Source of the DNA: Lanius collurio
Taxonomy: Eukaryota > Chordata > Aves > Passeriformes > Laniidae
Assembly: GCA_020086605.1 (NCBI GenBank)
Contig: JACBWW010000004.1
Location: forward strand, 27,033,916 to 27,097,915
Length of the DNA stretch: 64,000 bases
Direction: 5' to 3'
In this document: positions 38,180 to 50,746 of the stretch, piece after piece
Layout of the letters: every line of letters starts with the position of its first letter
Position numbering within the stretch: position 1 is the first letter of the stretch
Made by a program: the position numbers and the translations under genes
The notes under the pieces: generated by a model
Database searches by the model: none
Seen by the model: only the letters and a program-made list of their open reading frames with translations
Told to the model about the DNA's origin: nothing

Positions 38180-38280
38180 ATCTGCTTGCATTAAAAGGAC
38201 AATATATGTGTGTATATATGTATATCTATATCTATATCTATATATGTGTATGGTGAGCCTATTTTTCAATGCAAGCAGAT
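38180..38280. repeat. Inverted repeat enclosing a TA-rich microsatellite
   Basis: ATCTGCTTGCATT at 38180-38192 is the exact reverse complement of AATGCAAGCAGAT at 38268-38280. Pairing extends inward through AAAA/TTTT with a one-base bulge. The 75-base spacer is an imperfect TATATG/TATATC microsatellite that is largely self-complementary. The whole segment could fold as a long hairpin or extrude as a cruciform. Confidence 0.85.
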
Positions 38281-41200
38281 GACTACAACAAGAATATTAA
38301 TCTCTGAAACTGAAAATATTAAGGCCTAGGGGATATTGACTAGACATTCTATGAGAGCTGTGAAATAATTCTTGCCACCAGTATTTCTAATGAAGACCAT
38401 CTGCAAATAGCTTTCTTTTTGGTTCCAAAAAAGCATTCAAATTGTTTTTAATCCAGCTGAACTTTTCAGGGATTAGCTATTATGTTCTCATTACTCCTTT
38501 CACTGACAAATAACTTTCAGGAGCAGTTCCATCATCAAACCAGCTCACCAAGCAGAATATTTTGTTTCATAAGTGGAAAAAACAAAACCAACAGAAAAAC
38601 CAAAACACCAAAACCTCAGAAGAAATCACAAAAACAAAAAATCAAAGGCAATCTTCTATCTCTCTATAAACTAATTTTAAAACTCTCTGATTTTATGTAG
38701 TGTGCAATTCTAGGTAATAATAATAACTTTCACAGGGTAGGATATCCAGAATATTCTGGATATAATATTTTACCACTTTTTTAACACTAGGTTGAAAAAA
38801 TAATTGAGAGAAGCAAAAACATATTTGTGGCTTTTCTGGTTGATTCATTATTGTCTTATAGGAATTTACCTAATTGTTTTAATTTTCTTTAGAGGAAATA
38901 TAAGCAAAATTAGTAAATGAGGGCACGATGCATGTGGAAAAAAGAACAGAAAATCTGCAGGCATTTCCTTTCCAACCTTAAGGAAACTTAACTTACTCTT
39001 TGACTAAAGAGTTTTCTGTATTCTTCAGAACTATATTCTTTACAGAAGATTATATCCTTTTATTGATTCACAGAAAGCAGAGGAAAGGTGGCATTGCAGT
39101 AGAATGCATGTGAAAGGCAAGAGTATCAACTGATGGCACATTTCTTTGTTTGCCATGAAACTAACCTTCCATGTTCTCAGTTCTGTGTCACTGTTAGAGG
39201 AAATATAGAAATACATACCCAGAGGTACAATGATCCTTCATTCCAGTCTGTGCCAACTTTCAGGAAGGAGATCTGACCAAATGGTTCTTATAGTCTCTTT
39301 TGGATTAAGATCCAGAAATTTTAACTGCTAGACCTAACATATTATTTACAGTCTTACAGTGGATTTGTAAGTCATTCAACAGTAAAAAACCAGAACAAAA
39401 CAACAAAGCAAAACCCTTAGTGCCAGTCCCTGCAGACCAACAGGCCTCTACCAGATGCAGGACTAGTGTGGCAGCTCATGCTTAGCAGGAAGGATACAGG
39501 TAGTGCCCATCGTAGATGAGGTGTACATGTGCTAAGGCATTTTTGAACATTTTTCAGAGCGTGGAAAATTATTGCACACAGTGGTGCAGGGTCTGTCTCC
39601 TGTTTTATTGGATATACACTGGCAGACCAGGAAAATTCCTGGGGATCATCCACACTAGTGAGCATACAGAAAAAGAGGTTTCCTCCCTGGGATTTCATCT
39701 AGGGCATCGTACTGTGTGCAGAAAGAACCGGACACTATGTGCATTGTCAGAGAATTTGGCCTCAGGGGAGCTAACAGGGACGCTGTGACAGGATACTGCA
39801 GACACAATGACTTATATTTCCAATCAGGATTAATAATTGTTCAGGCCATCAAACATAAATAGGTGGTGTTCAAACAAATGAATTTTATATCAAGCTTTTG
39901 GTCATATGTATTCACGCGCTGCCACATCAATTGAAAGCAGGATGAGAGCCATCAAAGCAGCAATAGGTTATGGGCAATCTGACCTGATGAGTCCTGGGAA
40001 AAGTGTAGGTTTCAGTGCTGAGTACACAAATCAACCATTCTAAGCCTGCATGGGAAAAGGACAGCCAGAATATATTGCTCATCAGTATGGCATGAGACGA
40101 GTCAGTCTGAAGTTTATGCACGCACACAGTGGGCACATGCATACTCTTCTGGGTTTTGGGGTTGATTTGTTTACTGATGTTCTTATGGCTGTGTTAGCAA
40201 CACCATCCCTCAAAGTGTCTGAATCTGTTGCTGTCACTGAAACAATGATAACCAGGTACAGAACTCTGTTTCTTTGGATGAGAAGGATGCCATAGGGATA
40301 GAAATCACAGATCTACAACCCATCAAATAAGGCAGAGAAGAGTCCTCTCTCCTCCCTGGCAAGCTGACTACTTGGTCCCGAAGTCTGATGCTTATTTTCC
40401 TTTTCCTGCTTCTGAGTCATACAGATTCTTTCCCACCATGATTAGGTGGGAAGCGCACTGCCCGGACTGACATGACACTTGTATAGGTGGCACCTCTTCA
40501 TATTGTTCATACTCATATTGGCTCTGGAAGAACATTTCACAAAAGCCATCAATTATGTGCTTTAATAGAGAGAATTTGCTGTGAAGTGCAGTTATGAGAT
40601 AAGCTAAAATATATATAGTAAATGAAAGAAATCTCTATTACAGCAGCAGAACTCACAGTTACAAAACTACCTATGCTTGTGAAGTCATTGGAGTAGCAGT
40701 AAAACACAAACTGAATGTGAAAATTTGGCTCTGACATATATACCTCCTTTCCAACTTTTAGAGTTCCATGGAATTAAACTCCAAAACATTTCAGTACTTC
40801 TGTTAATGAACAAAATTTAGAATGTTTTTCAGTGACAATTCTAAACATACTACAGATTACATTGATGGAATTTTTCAAACTCCTGATTTTTAGAGTGAAA
40901 AAACTGTGAGCAGCATGAAAAGTGGATTTCCCCCTCTATTTTCTATCTCATTCAGTAAAAAAGCTTGCCAGAACTAAGACAGTCTGCCAAGATTGCAAAG
41001 GCTAAGCAATTCACAAATGTGGGCACACCACCTGTGCCTCTGCAGTCCCAGCAGGGCATTGGCATCCATTTGGAGGAAAAACAAGATGAAACCATTTCTG
41101 ACTCACTGAGACAGGTGGAGGAACAAAGTAGTGGCTTTGGCTTAATCGTGGAACTGACTAGAGGAAAATTTTTATTGCCAAAGGATACACTCTATTTGTG

Positions 41201-42559
41201 ATCAGCTCCACTGTTCTTGGCTAAAGAAATGAATATTTCTCTTTGATGTTCCATTGACTTATCAGCACATGAGTGAAGCCACCTTCTGGTGCTGGCTTAG
41301 TTAAGAGAGCCATCTTTCTAGGCCTGATACAAATGCTGCTGCAGTCAACCAGATAGGAAATAGATTAAGTCACCAAAGAGCCAAGTCACCAAAATATGGA
41401 GCATTTGTTACAGCCTTGAGTTATGACTCAGGTTCATGGTCAAGAAAAGGATCCCTACATTTCCCTTTGCTCTTTAATTATTAATTCTTATGAGAAACAT
41501 TAAAAATAACCCTGTTTCAATTTCTTGAATTAGAAAGATTTTGTTTCCTTAGAGACAAAATATTTTACGAAACTAAAATATTTGAAATATTAGCAAATTT
41601 AAATACAAAATTATTTTTAAAACATCAGCACAGTAATAAGATATTACAAAAAATATTGAAATTAAGTGCTCCATATGCATTCAGCTCACACATTTTTTGG
41701 ATTTTCAATTTGTGGAAATTATTGAGATTTTTGACTTTCATCCTTACCCGAGAGGAAAAAATGCAAGCAACTCAGAACTGTCTGCAGTAGGAGAAGGGAG
41801 TTTCCTATCCTGCTTCAGTCCCATTTGGTTGTTCTCCATTGTGAAATTATCTGCAATGGGTGAGTTATTCCTGTAATTTATAAAGACCTTCTAATAGAAG
41901 AGATGAGATGAGGCAATGGAAGTTAGTAAGTACTTCCTGAGTATGAAGACCAAAGCAGCTCATAACTTGCGTTCCCCCCCTTCCCTTCTGCTCTATTCAT
42001 TCCACAAACTGGCATTATTCCTTGTATTTTTACTGGGCAGAGACTAGCCAAGCATCTCCTAATACATAAGCCTCAGCCACACTCAGAGACTTTAATGAAG
42101 GTTAAACTTCCTGCAGACTAGGTTTCAAAACATAAGTATATTTTTGAATGCAATTAAAAATCTTAATAGGTTTCCCAAAGTCAATCCAGAATAAAGAACA
42201 TTCCTCTTTGGCAAGTTGCAAATAATGGAGAAAATTCTAACCACAATGTCTCTGAAGCTATCCCTAGAGTGAAACTGGAATTTTTATTGCTGCATTGCCT
42301 TTTTAGTCATGCCACTTTTTAGCACTGTTAGTTTTAGAAGTGAAGGATAAATCTATGAGCAAAAGTTTCTGATGCCTTTAGAAGCAGCTTATTTAGCCTG
42401 TGTTGTTTGTGAACTACAGGTTATTCCATTTCTTTCAAACCCCTGCATTGCTAAGGTTTCCAGGTTGTTCAGTACTGTGGCATATATTGACAAGTAATGT
42501 TATACACTGTGCTAAGGATGGCTATCATTCCAGGCTGGTGGAACTTATCCACGTTCATG

Positions 42560-43060
42560 TGTGGTGGGTTGACCTTGGCTTGACACCAGTTGCCTACCAA
42601 GCCACTCTATCACTCCCTTCCTCAACAGGACAGGGAGAGGGGAGGGGAGCGGGGGGAAATAAGATGGAAAAAAACCTCATAGATCAAGAAAAAGACAGTT
42701 TAATAAAGCAAAAGCAAAAGTTGCCCATGGGCAAGCAAAGATAAAAACCAAAATATTTTATTCTCTACTTTCCATCGACAAACAATATCCAGTCACTTCC
42801 CAGGAAGTGATGGTTACAATAGAAGACAAATATCATAGATAATGAATAGCCATGCTTCCTCCTTTTTTATATCTGAGCAGATGCCAGATAGTATCCTTTT
42901 GGTCAGTTTGGATTGGTTATCCTGGTTATCCTCTCCCAGCTTACTGATGTGGGTGCAGAATGTTGGGGAGAGTGCTGATGCTGTGCCCGTTGTAGGTGTC
43001 CTTGTAACCAGCTCAGCACCTTATTTTTTCTATGCTGTATAACTGCTGAAACCAGTTATA
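42560..43060 (-). mobile_element. Solo LTR of an avian endogenous retrovirus (GTGGTGGGTTGACC family)
   Basis: It starts TGTGGTGGGTTGACCTTGGC and continues with 'CCAAGCCACTCTATCACTCC' and 'GACAGTTTAATAAAGCAAAA'. Later it has 'TTCCCAGGAAGTGATGGTTA', 'CTTTTTTATATCTGAGCAGA' and 'CCTTTTGGTCAGTTTGGATT', and ends near GCTGAAACCAGTTATA. Block order and spacing parallel the LTR at 19400-19960, so both belong to one superfamily, though this copy is more diverged. The minus strand has a TATA-like ATATAAAAAAG near 42870, so minus is the tentative sense strand. No internal retroviral sequence and no clear target duplication are seen, and the 3' boundary is uncertain by tens of bases. Confidence 0.7.
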
Positions 43061-43904
43061 ACCCCTTCTATAGCAGCATCTCAACTGCTACACCTTAAAT
43101 TTGGACTTTTCTGCATTATTGAGTACACAAAACCGTGATTAGGCATCTGTAAGACTTTCCAGACTCAGAAAGTTGTAATGTGATGTGTCCTTAATGTCTA
43201 TGTGTTTATGAGCCTAAAATGATCTAAAATGTAGCTATCTCTTTTTGAGCACAGATATAGAAATATTAGGGGAAAAAAATATTATTTCGTTGGTTAGCAC
43301 CATTAAATCAGCAAGCACCTTCATTTCCGGCTAGGAATAGAAGTAACAGCTACAACCCTCTCCTTTCTGGTCCTCATAAATCTGAATCCTATGCCCTGCA
43401 AACGAAGAGGTTATAAATCAAAGGGACATAAATTTCATGAGTTCTCTACACAGAATGTTTTGCTCCCATATGAGAGTCAGTAACAGTCATCAAATCACAA
43501 ATAATTTGATTTCACCCTTATGCTTAACAATGCCCTTTCAGGTTATCAGACCCTGAACATGGTATTTAAGATCTATCTGAGCAAAAAAAGTCAAACGGAA
43601 AAAAACAGTGATTTCTGCTTTAGGACCTGCGATCAGTAAAAACATTTTTAATTATACCTAGAGGAGATTGGTTCCATGTGCAAGCTCACATGTATGTAAT
43701 TCCTAGAAGTTTATATAGACATTTACTCCCCAACAGATACCAAGAGTCAAAGTACTTGTAAGAAAGTCTTAGATGACTAAACTCTGAAATTACATATGCT
43801 TGCTATTATCCCTGAGTTCAAATGGTAAAATATTAAAAGGCAAAACCAGTCTAATCCCTCTCTGACCAAGACTATCAGTTTGGTGTGATTCTGCAGGACT
43901 TTTG

Positions 43905-44020
43905 CCTGTGTGTATGCACATTTTAAGTGCCATGGCTTCACATGTGTGTATGTATTTGCATATGGGATATATATGCACATATCGATGTGTATGTATAAAA
44001 TATGTATGTGTTATACATAT
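43905..44020. repeat. Degenerate TG/TATG-rich low-complexity region
   Basis: Interrupted runs of TGTGTATG, TATGTATT, GATATATATGC and GTGTATGTATAAAATATG are characteristic of a decayed purine-pyrimidine microsatellite. Overlapping short frames are not genes. Confidence 0.7.
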
Positions 44021-44570
44021 TTGAAGTATCTATTTTGCATACAGTTTGTGGCTAGGTTTTTTTGTTTGTTTGTTTAAATCCTTTAGCAAGTTTTGACATT
44101 CTAGATTGTTGTTTTCAGGAGTTCAAGAACAAGGACTGAAAGATGCATGCAGAGTACAAAATGCATTTTTGGGAAAAAAAAGAAGAAAAACAACATTACA
44201 AAAGCCAACTGCTCCCATGACTTGTCCCTCTGTCTCCCACAAAGAGTTCCTGGCAAACACAATGCACACATTCGTTGTAGGGCTATGTCAGGCATATCAC
44301 AGTCTTCAGAATATTCCCTCAGGACCTGTGCATACACAGAGCCATGGACACAGAGTGTCAATAGATACCGTGATTACAGTTATGACAGGAGCTGACTTGG
44401 ATGCATGCCATGTCAGAAGTTTGATGTGGCTTGGAGGGCTGTGTTTCAGAATGCAGAGTGTGTTGTTGGAAAGTTTTCAGATGTGAGGAGGTGACTGCTT
44501 TGTGACTGGCTCAGGGGACCAGTTAATGAAGAGGGAGTCACAGATCTTCCCTCTCTTTCCCTCTTTGCAG

Positions 44571-44676
44571 ATACAGAAGGAAGTTATTCCACATACCCTG
44601 CCATACAAATGACTGCAGATGAAAACAGTATGGAAAAGCAAGATAGAAACCAAGGCATTCCCTTCAGATTTTTAAA
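44571..44676 (+). CDS. Candidate coding exon, protein unidentified
   Basis: This 106-base segment is preceded by a strong polypyrimidine tract and acceptor (CCCTCTCTTTCCCTCTTTGCAG) and followed by a consensus-like donor (AAA|GTATGT). Only one of three plus frames is open: two bases complete a split codon, then 34 codons, then two bases of another split codon. The peptide begins TEGSYSTYPAIQM and ends GIPFRFL. It has a hydrophilic middle (TADENSMEKQDRNQ) and no membrane segment, as in a cytoplasmic tail, but I recognise no family. The 3' phase joins in frame to the acceptor at 45256, giving a natural stop seven codons later. No matching upstream exon was identified. It could be chance, or a non-coding RNA exon. 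Confidence 0.3.
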
Positions 44677-45255
44677 GTATGTTTATATACCTTGCATTGT
44701 AATTTGTTTTGTCAATCTGATTTCTATTGGAAATTTATGTCTAATTTATTTTTGTTCTGAACTATTAATCTAAACCTTTAAAATTTTCATTAATTTCATT
44801 TGATCTATCCATTATATTGATTTTGTTGTTCTCTTTCTTTGAGGCTTGCTTATTAACAATTTGTTCCCTGGCTGATTTCATTTGTAACACACCCCGCCTT
44901 TCTCACAAAGCATTAATATCTGTAGGGCTTTGTTTGTATTCCTGACCTCCATGAAGCAAACCCATGGCCACTTTGCAGAAGCAGTCACCATGTTGCCTAG
45001 TGGATTGTTGCTAATAAGGGGATACATTTGGTGTCCTGGCAGTAAGTTAAAGTATGGTTTGGCAAATATATTTAGGCTTTGATGGTCTGAGTTGTCCTTT
45101 CCAAACAAGAGTTTCTGGGTGGTATTTTGCAGCTACGCAGCCTGCTGCTGTTTTCCTGGATGTGATAACACTGCAACATGCCTGTTGTGTTAGAGGCTAT
45201 GCTGTATGAATGCTGCACATTTAATGATCACTTCTTATGACCTTTTTTTCCCCAG

Positions 45256-46285
45256 AAGTGGAAATGACAACAAATGAGCTCACGCTGCAAGGACTTGTGT
45301 ACCTCAAGGTACCTCGGAGCACAGCCAGGGCCTAGAGAGGAGCAAACAGAGCCCGCAATGGGAGCTGCCAGAGGGGAATATCTCACCCTCAACCTCTTTC
45401 ACAGATGAGCCTTGGCCTTCCAGCTGGTTGGCTGGTGAGAGCCTGAAAATGCCACTTCCACTTTTTTGGCTCAGGGCTCAGGTGTGAAACCACATAACTG
45501 CCTGCTTGCTACGAGAACTTTCCTGCATTTCTGGCAGGGGCCATGGAGGGGACACTGTGTCCCTCAGCCCAGAGTCCCCCTGCACATGCCACCCGCAGTC
45601 TTATGGCTGATCGCTGCCGCCCAAGGGTTTTGGTCCAGCTCAGCACATCATGGGCACCCACCTGCTGGAAGAGGGTGGAGGGGGAATGCCAGGAGCCCCA
45701 GGGCTGCCCCTTCCCCTGGGGCACCCCCACAGCAGCGAAGCAGAGCCTTCCCCAGAGCTCCTGCTACCTCTGAGCCCCCTGGACATTTGGCCTCCTTGTC
45801 AATACCCCTCGCAGGCATGACATGGCCCCTCATGGGGTCAGCGAGGAGCAGGATCTGGGAGCCCAAAGTGCAAATGGGAAGATTGATTCCACGTTGACAT
45901 GTGCTGAAATGGAGAGATAGTGTAAATGACACCTTCTTGGCAGTGACTCACTCCGACTCCCTGTGCTTGCCCTTGCAGCTTTGGGAAACCCTTCTCACCT
46001 TCCCAAAAAACCTTCCACTTGCAGTACATAAAACTTGCTCACCTAGTCCTCAGGTACTGAAACAATATAGCCTTTTTTTCTTTAAGTCCTGCCTGATTCA
46101 GTTTTGTATTCTGCCTTCCAGGCAGAAGTGAGACAACATCACTCTCCAAAGTAGGTCCTCACATATTTTGGTCTATCGAATGTCTGCCAAAAATGGATTA
46201 CACATGGTCTTCACTGAGGTGAGGCAGTGCCATCTCATGTATAGGAGGCTGAGGCTGCAATAAAGTATGCTTGCTTGTTACAGGG
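45256..46285 (+). CDS. Candidate terminal exon: short coding tail plus 3' UTR
   Basis: The segment begins after a good acceptor (CTTTTTTTCCCCAG). Using the phase left by 44571-44676, the split codon gives Lys, then SGNDNK, then TGA at 45275-45277. The rest would be a 3' untranslated region of about 1 kb, including the GC-rich stretch 45310-45860. It would end at an AATAAA at 46259-46264 followed by a TG-rich stretch (GCTTGCTTGTTAC), the arrangement expected of a vertebrate cleavage site. Only the first 22 bases would be coding. A donor-like CAAG|GTACCT at 45304-45310 offers an alternative reading as an internal non-coding exon. The frame at 45466-45897 plus is not needed to explain the segment. 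Confidence 0.25.
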
Positions 46286-46456
46286 TCTCAAACTTCAGCA
46301 GTTAAGAATAGCAGAAATTTTTCCTCAGAAATGGACATTCAAAGGAAACTTTGCTTTGCACAGCAGCTGCAGCCATAAGCCTCAAAGGAAGAGAGAGGGG
46401 AGATAAGGCATTATATAAAAATCCCAGGTCTCAAGATAATGGCATTTCCAAATGTT

Positions 46457-46512
46457 AAAAAAAAAAAAAAAAAAAGAGAGTGAGAAAAAAAAGAAAAAGG
46501 AAAAGAAAAAAA
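46457..46512. repeat. Poly(A) and purine-rich run
   Basis: Nineteen consecutive A (46457-46475) lead into GAGAGTGAG and AAAAGAAAAAGG-type purine repeats. It gives a Lys/Glu-rich apparent peptide that is not a gene. It could be the decayed tail of a retroposon, but no body is recognised upstream. Confidence 0.9.
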
Positions 46513-49500
46513 TCTGTCTTCTTCAACCCAAATCTTCAGGTTTAGTTTTAAAAGCACTCCATCAGAGAAATTCAGCATTTTACTGCAAGAAAAGATTTTG
46601 CACAGAAATCTATGATAAAAAAAAAAAATCCATTTAGAAATATGGATGTAAAGAAACCTCCATCCTCTAGTCAGTTCAAATATTCAAAATTGTCAGTTCA
46701 GGGATGAAATAATGTAGGACATTTTTATGATTTTAGCCTATGAATTGTGAGATGCATCTTCACTTTAGTTGCATATTAATGATCTGTATTTTCAAAGACT
46801 AGATGGTCTTCCTGGACAAAGTTTGAGCTCACATCTTGGGCAATGGTGTCTTGTGAGTTTAAGTTTCATATGCTATTCTGAAATGTACACACATTTCTAT
46901 CTGGAAGAGTAAGCAAAACAATATTTTTTAATGCAAAATTTAGCACTGTTCCAGCAAGATTTTTATAAAAACCTAATTATGCCAAGATACAGAAACTTAT
47001 ATCTTCAAGAAAATGGGGAAGTAGTTTTCCCCATTTCTGATGCTGGGCTTATGAGCAGATCAACAAAGTTCATACCTTACTATGCTAAAATACTGCTGGC
47101 AAACATTTTTTTACATGAAACAGACAGTCTGTAATTAAACACTTGTAGATGGCTGAACTCAATGAGTTATGAATGTTCTGGGACATATAAAGAATCCCTA
47201 CAAGAAGAATTCATTCCACAATTTGAATCAATGAAGCAAATGAGTTCTAAGCGCAATTTAATGGAGTCTACAAGACAACATAGTTATGCTTCTCTCTCAT
47301 TTAAATGGTCTTATGAGAACACTGCACTTACACAGCATCTTTAAAAGGTGGGGAAAGGGGCAAGAAAGGAACATTCTTCATGTTTTAGTCAAAACATAAC
47401 AGCTAATGTTCCTAAAAGCACATCTCAGAATAAAGGACAAGTGTGAAACTTGTAGAAAATACCATAAATTCTTCTGGTGACAAGATCTGAATGTTTCTGC
47501 TTTCCCCCCTCTGAATGATACCATCCCTCATTTCCATAGATCCTGAGAGACCATTTCATTCCTACACTTTAGTACTGCAAGTGCTGGTGCAATTTATATT
47601 AGTAGGTCTATGCTGAAGTTGCCCAGCTGCTAAATTTTGATTGTGATTTTGTCTTGTGAACCATAGATGATCTACAGCAACAGATGAAAGTTACAGGGAA
47701 TTTTTACACTGTTTGTTTGAGAAGAAGAAGCAAGCACTTGTGGGTTCTGTGCCATGATAATAGCTAGGTTGCTTTGGGATCTTCACATTGTGAGCATCTA
47801 TCAGTGCTGGTCCAGGATACACATTCCAGCCAGTTCTTTGCATATTTATCACAGGTGCAAGTCTCCCAGCCTGATTCTAGTTTCTGAGCAGCTTTCTACC
47901 AGCTCAAAATCTGATGAGATATTTACTGTGTAGTTATAAATGTACGTGTAATGCCCTTGCCACCCTCTAGGAAGGCAACACGACTCCAGTTCATGTGTGA
48001 GCAAACTTAAAACAGTTTGGGAAACATTGAATACTTGGGTTAGATTTTAAAAAAAATATTTTGACATTTCTGAACTGATTTTTTTCCTAAACATATTGGT
48101 CTCTGAAAATGCCAATTTGGGATGAAAATAGTTTGGAAAATATCAGCCTTTTTCCCTAGGAAGGAAATTTCATCTGTCAACTCACTGTATCATCCAAAAC
48201 AAGTCAAGGGCAGAAATAAGCAGAAAACACATGTCCTAAATAGGTACCTTTCTGTCTATTGCTGAGCCCAAGGAGTTTACCTCAAATAGGAACCATTTGG
48301 CATGGGCTGCTTGCCTTTTTTTTTAATGGCCTAATTTTGCAGCAGTAGCCATGACTATCATAACAATGAAAACAAAGAAAAACATGGAATTGGACTCAGA
48401 CTTAGCACATTCTGTCTGCCCGTTAGGGGAAAGTCCAACCAAAACCTTCACTCCCAAACACACGCTAAATTTTCAGGAGGTTTGCCTAGGGATTCGTAGC
48501 TTCTAGCTCAATTTCCTCTTTGCTACCAGTAATTGTATCAGATCTGTTTATGAAAAACAACCTTCAGGTTTCCATATTTTTCCAGCAGCTTTATGTTCTA
48601 CACCACTTTGGAGTTATTCAGTTACAAAGGAAGAGAAAGAAAGTGACTTTAAGCCAAATTCTTTGTCCTCATAATTTTGGCAGCAGCAGGGGCTTCTGAG
48701 TTAGCTTTTGTAGTTAATCCCAACAGGTCATGCTGCTCTGGTTTCTGACTTCCTTTCACTTTGTGTGATCGCTGACAGTTGCTCAGTCAGGAGGAAACCT
48801 GCTTTGTCCTTTCAACCTACTGGAAGTAGGCTCTGCTGAGTGCTTCCCTCCTATCCCTAATGCTAGGGCTGTGCATTGGTTTCCCTGTCAGCAGCTCTCA
48901 TCTGTAGTTGCAGCAGAGGACTTCTTCCTCAGACATACATAGATATTTACAGTTTTCCTTTATTAATGCACTTAATAGCAGCCAGAGGAATAAAAGTGTG
49001 TGACTCACCATCCTGCCTGATCTTTCCTTAGGGAAACTATTTCTGCCTATCAGCTAAAAAGAAAGACTATGAAAGAATACACAAAACAGGGTAGGCATGA
49101 TACAACCATTTATGGGTCTCTGAGAGTATGTATGTTAATATTAGATAGCCTGCTTAATAAAGGCTCAGGATTTGCTCTTGGACACACAGCTTTGAAATTT
49201 CCCACTATTGCAGCTGAATATTAAAAGCAACTGACTTTTTCCTTGGGAAGGTGTCTGCCCCCTCTCCTTCCCTCCACTTCTCCGAGGTCTTTTGCAATAT
49301 AATTTTGCAGTTACTTCCACAGCTGTTAATCTTTTCAATTCCACATATTGGGCCTATTTGCCTTCTTCTCCCACTCAAAATACTAAGTATTTCTGAATAA
49401 GTCTTTCTTGTTTTACAGTAGGGTCAGCATTTGAATGGAGAAATACTTTAGGCAGAAGATTATTAATAACAATCCTTATTTCCTCAAAAAAAAAAATGTT

Positions 49501-50644
49501 CTTTCTTGGCAGTAACATTTGTGAGAAATGAGATCCTTGCAAACATTGGGGAAAAAAATCTCTACTGCAAGCTCCACACATCACATTATTTTTTCCTCTG
49601 CAGTGTATTGCCTTTAAAACTAATAACTAAATGTGAAGATGTAGAAACCAAAAGATTGAACCGCAGACCTTACTCATGTACTCACCATGCTGGAAGTGAG
49701 AGCCACAGCACTCAAAGTACAGGAAAGCTGGAGGCAGGTGTGCCTTACTGATGTCCCCAGCACAAAGCCCCACTGCTGGCCAGGCATCACAGCTGTATTT
49801 AGTAGCCTGGCACTGCTAGACTATTCCTATGTGCAGAAAGCTGAAGGAAGCAGTTCATTACATGTGGGGCAAGTGATGCTTTAGATGATACATCTCAGTC
49901 AGATTTGTGACTATTCATAAATTCGGAGAAAGATGCAAGATGATATACAATATAGAGCTGAATGTACTGAGTCCTTTAAAGAAAGTTTCTGAACACACTG
50001 CTTGATATTTGTTTCTTGCACTCTGGGCATAAAGTATTTATTTTTTGAAGCTTGAATCTATTGAACTGTGCATGAGGGACAGAGATGACAGACACAACAG
50101 CAGCACATATTTTTCCCTCTCCATTCTCTTCCTTCCAATATAAAAAGCATACAAAAAACCCTAAAAGGAACTGCAAGTGCTTGAGGTGCCAGGAATGAAA
50201 AGATCATTCATTTAGCTAATTTTCTGTGCAGAATTTGAAGAAAAAAGTGGAAACAGTCTTTTTGGAGGAAAGGCGAGCTCTTTTCATCTCCTCTGAGAAC
50301 TAAAGAAAAATTGAGCTTTAACTTCTAGCTTGGAAATATCTCTTCTGTGAGCAATCAGATAAAATTTTAAGGGACAAATTTGGTCTGTGATGGATGACTT
50401 GTGGTTGTGACTTTTCAGCAGAGAGGAGGAAAGGACATTTATCATTTCAGACTCATGGAAAAATCTCATAAAATAAGGAATAGAGTGGTAAACATGAACA
50501 TGAAGTGACTCAGGTTATTTAAAATGCAATGCAAAGCCTGAAAATGTGACCAGTAACAACCAAGAAGAAAAACTATAAATATAAGTAGTCATGAGAAGCT
50601 GGCCTGTTATAAATGGCTCTAGGAATCCATGGAGGAAAAGTACA
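46513..50644. other. AT-rich unique sequence, no gene seen
   Basis: No recognisable gene, RNA gene or repeat. Open frames of 60-81 codons have no recognised motif. Confidence 0.6.
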
Positions 50645-50712
50645 TTAGAATTTTGAACCCAAGTCCTAAATAAATGCTTGATACACTAACTGAGCTACGT
50701 ATTTCTGTTACT
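50645..50712 (-). pseudogene. Possible decayed tRNA-like sequence
   Basis: On the minus strand the segment reads TAGCTCAGTTAGT (A-box-like) and, about 30 bases later, GGGTTCAAAATTC (B-box-like). The putative acceptor arms AAATACG and TGTACTT pair at six of seven positions (one G-U), and the T stem pairs at four of five. The D and anticodon stems pair poorly. It is best read as a tRNA pseudogene or remnant of a tRNA-derived repeat, and coincidence cannot be excluded. Confidence 0.25.
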
Positions 50713-50746
50713 ATTTTCATAAATTTCCTTCTCAGCAGAGTCTGTT

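Larger units (their letters stand above)
33080..42559. other. AT-rich unique sequence, no gene seen
   Basis: No recognisable gene or young repeat. Notable small structures are a duplicated AGGCCTGATTC at 34200-34210 and 34223-34233 within a possible old repeat, and a TA-rich hairpin at 38180-38280. Open frames of 80-93 codons (36362-36604, 39417-39698 minus, 39516-39788, 40050-40295) lack recognised motifs. Confidence 0.55.

Noticed and set aside
40951..41201. Possible processed histone H3 pseudogene or exon (78-codon plus frame; an alternate frame reads LARTK near 40964)
   Set aside because: Similarity stops after about five residues, the frame then meets stops, and the frame of the long ORF begins with TAA at the nearby acceptor.
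44106..44486. 126-codon plus-strand frame just upstream of the candidate exon at 44571
   Set aside because: No recognised motif, an overlapping open frame on the minus strand, and no donor giving the phase needed to join 44571.
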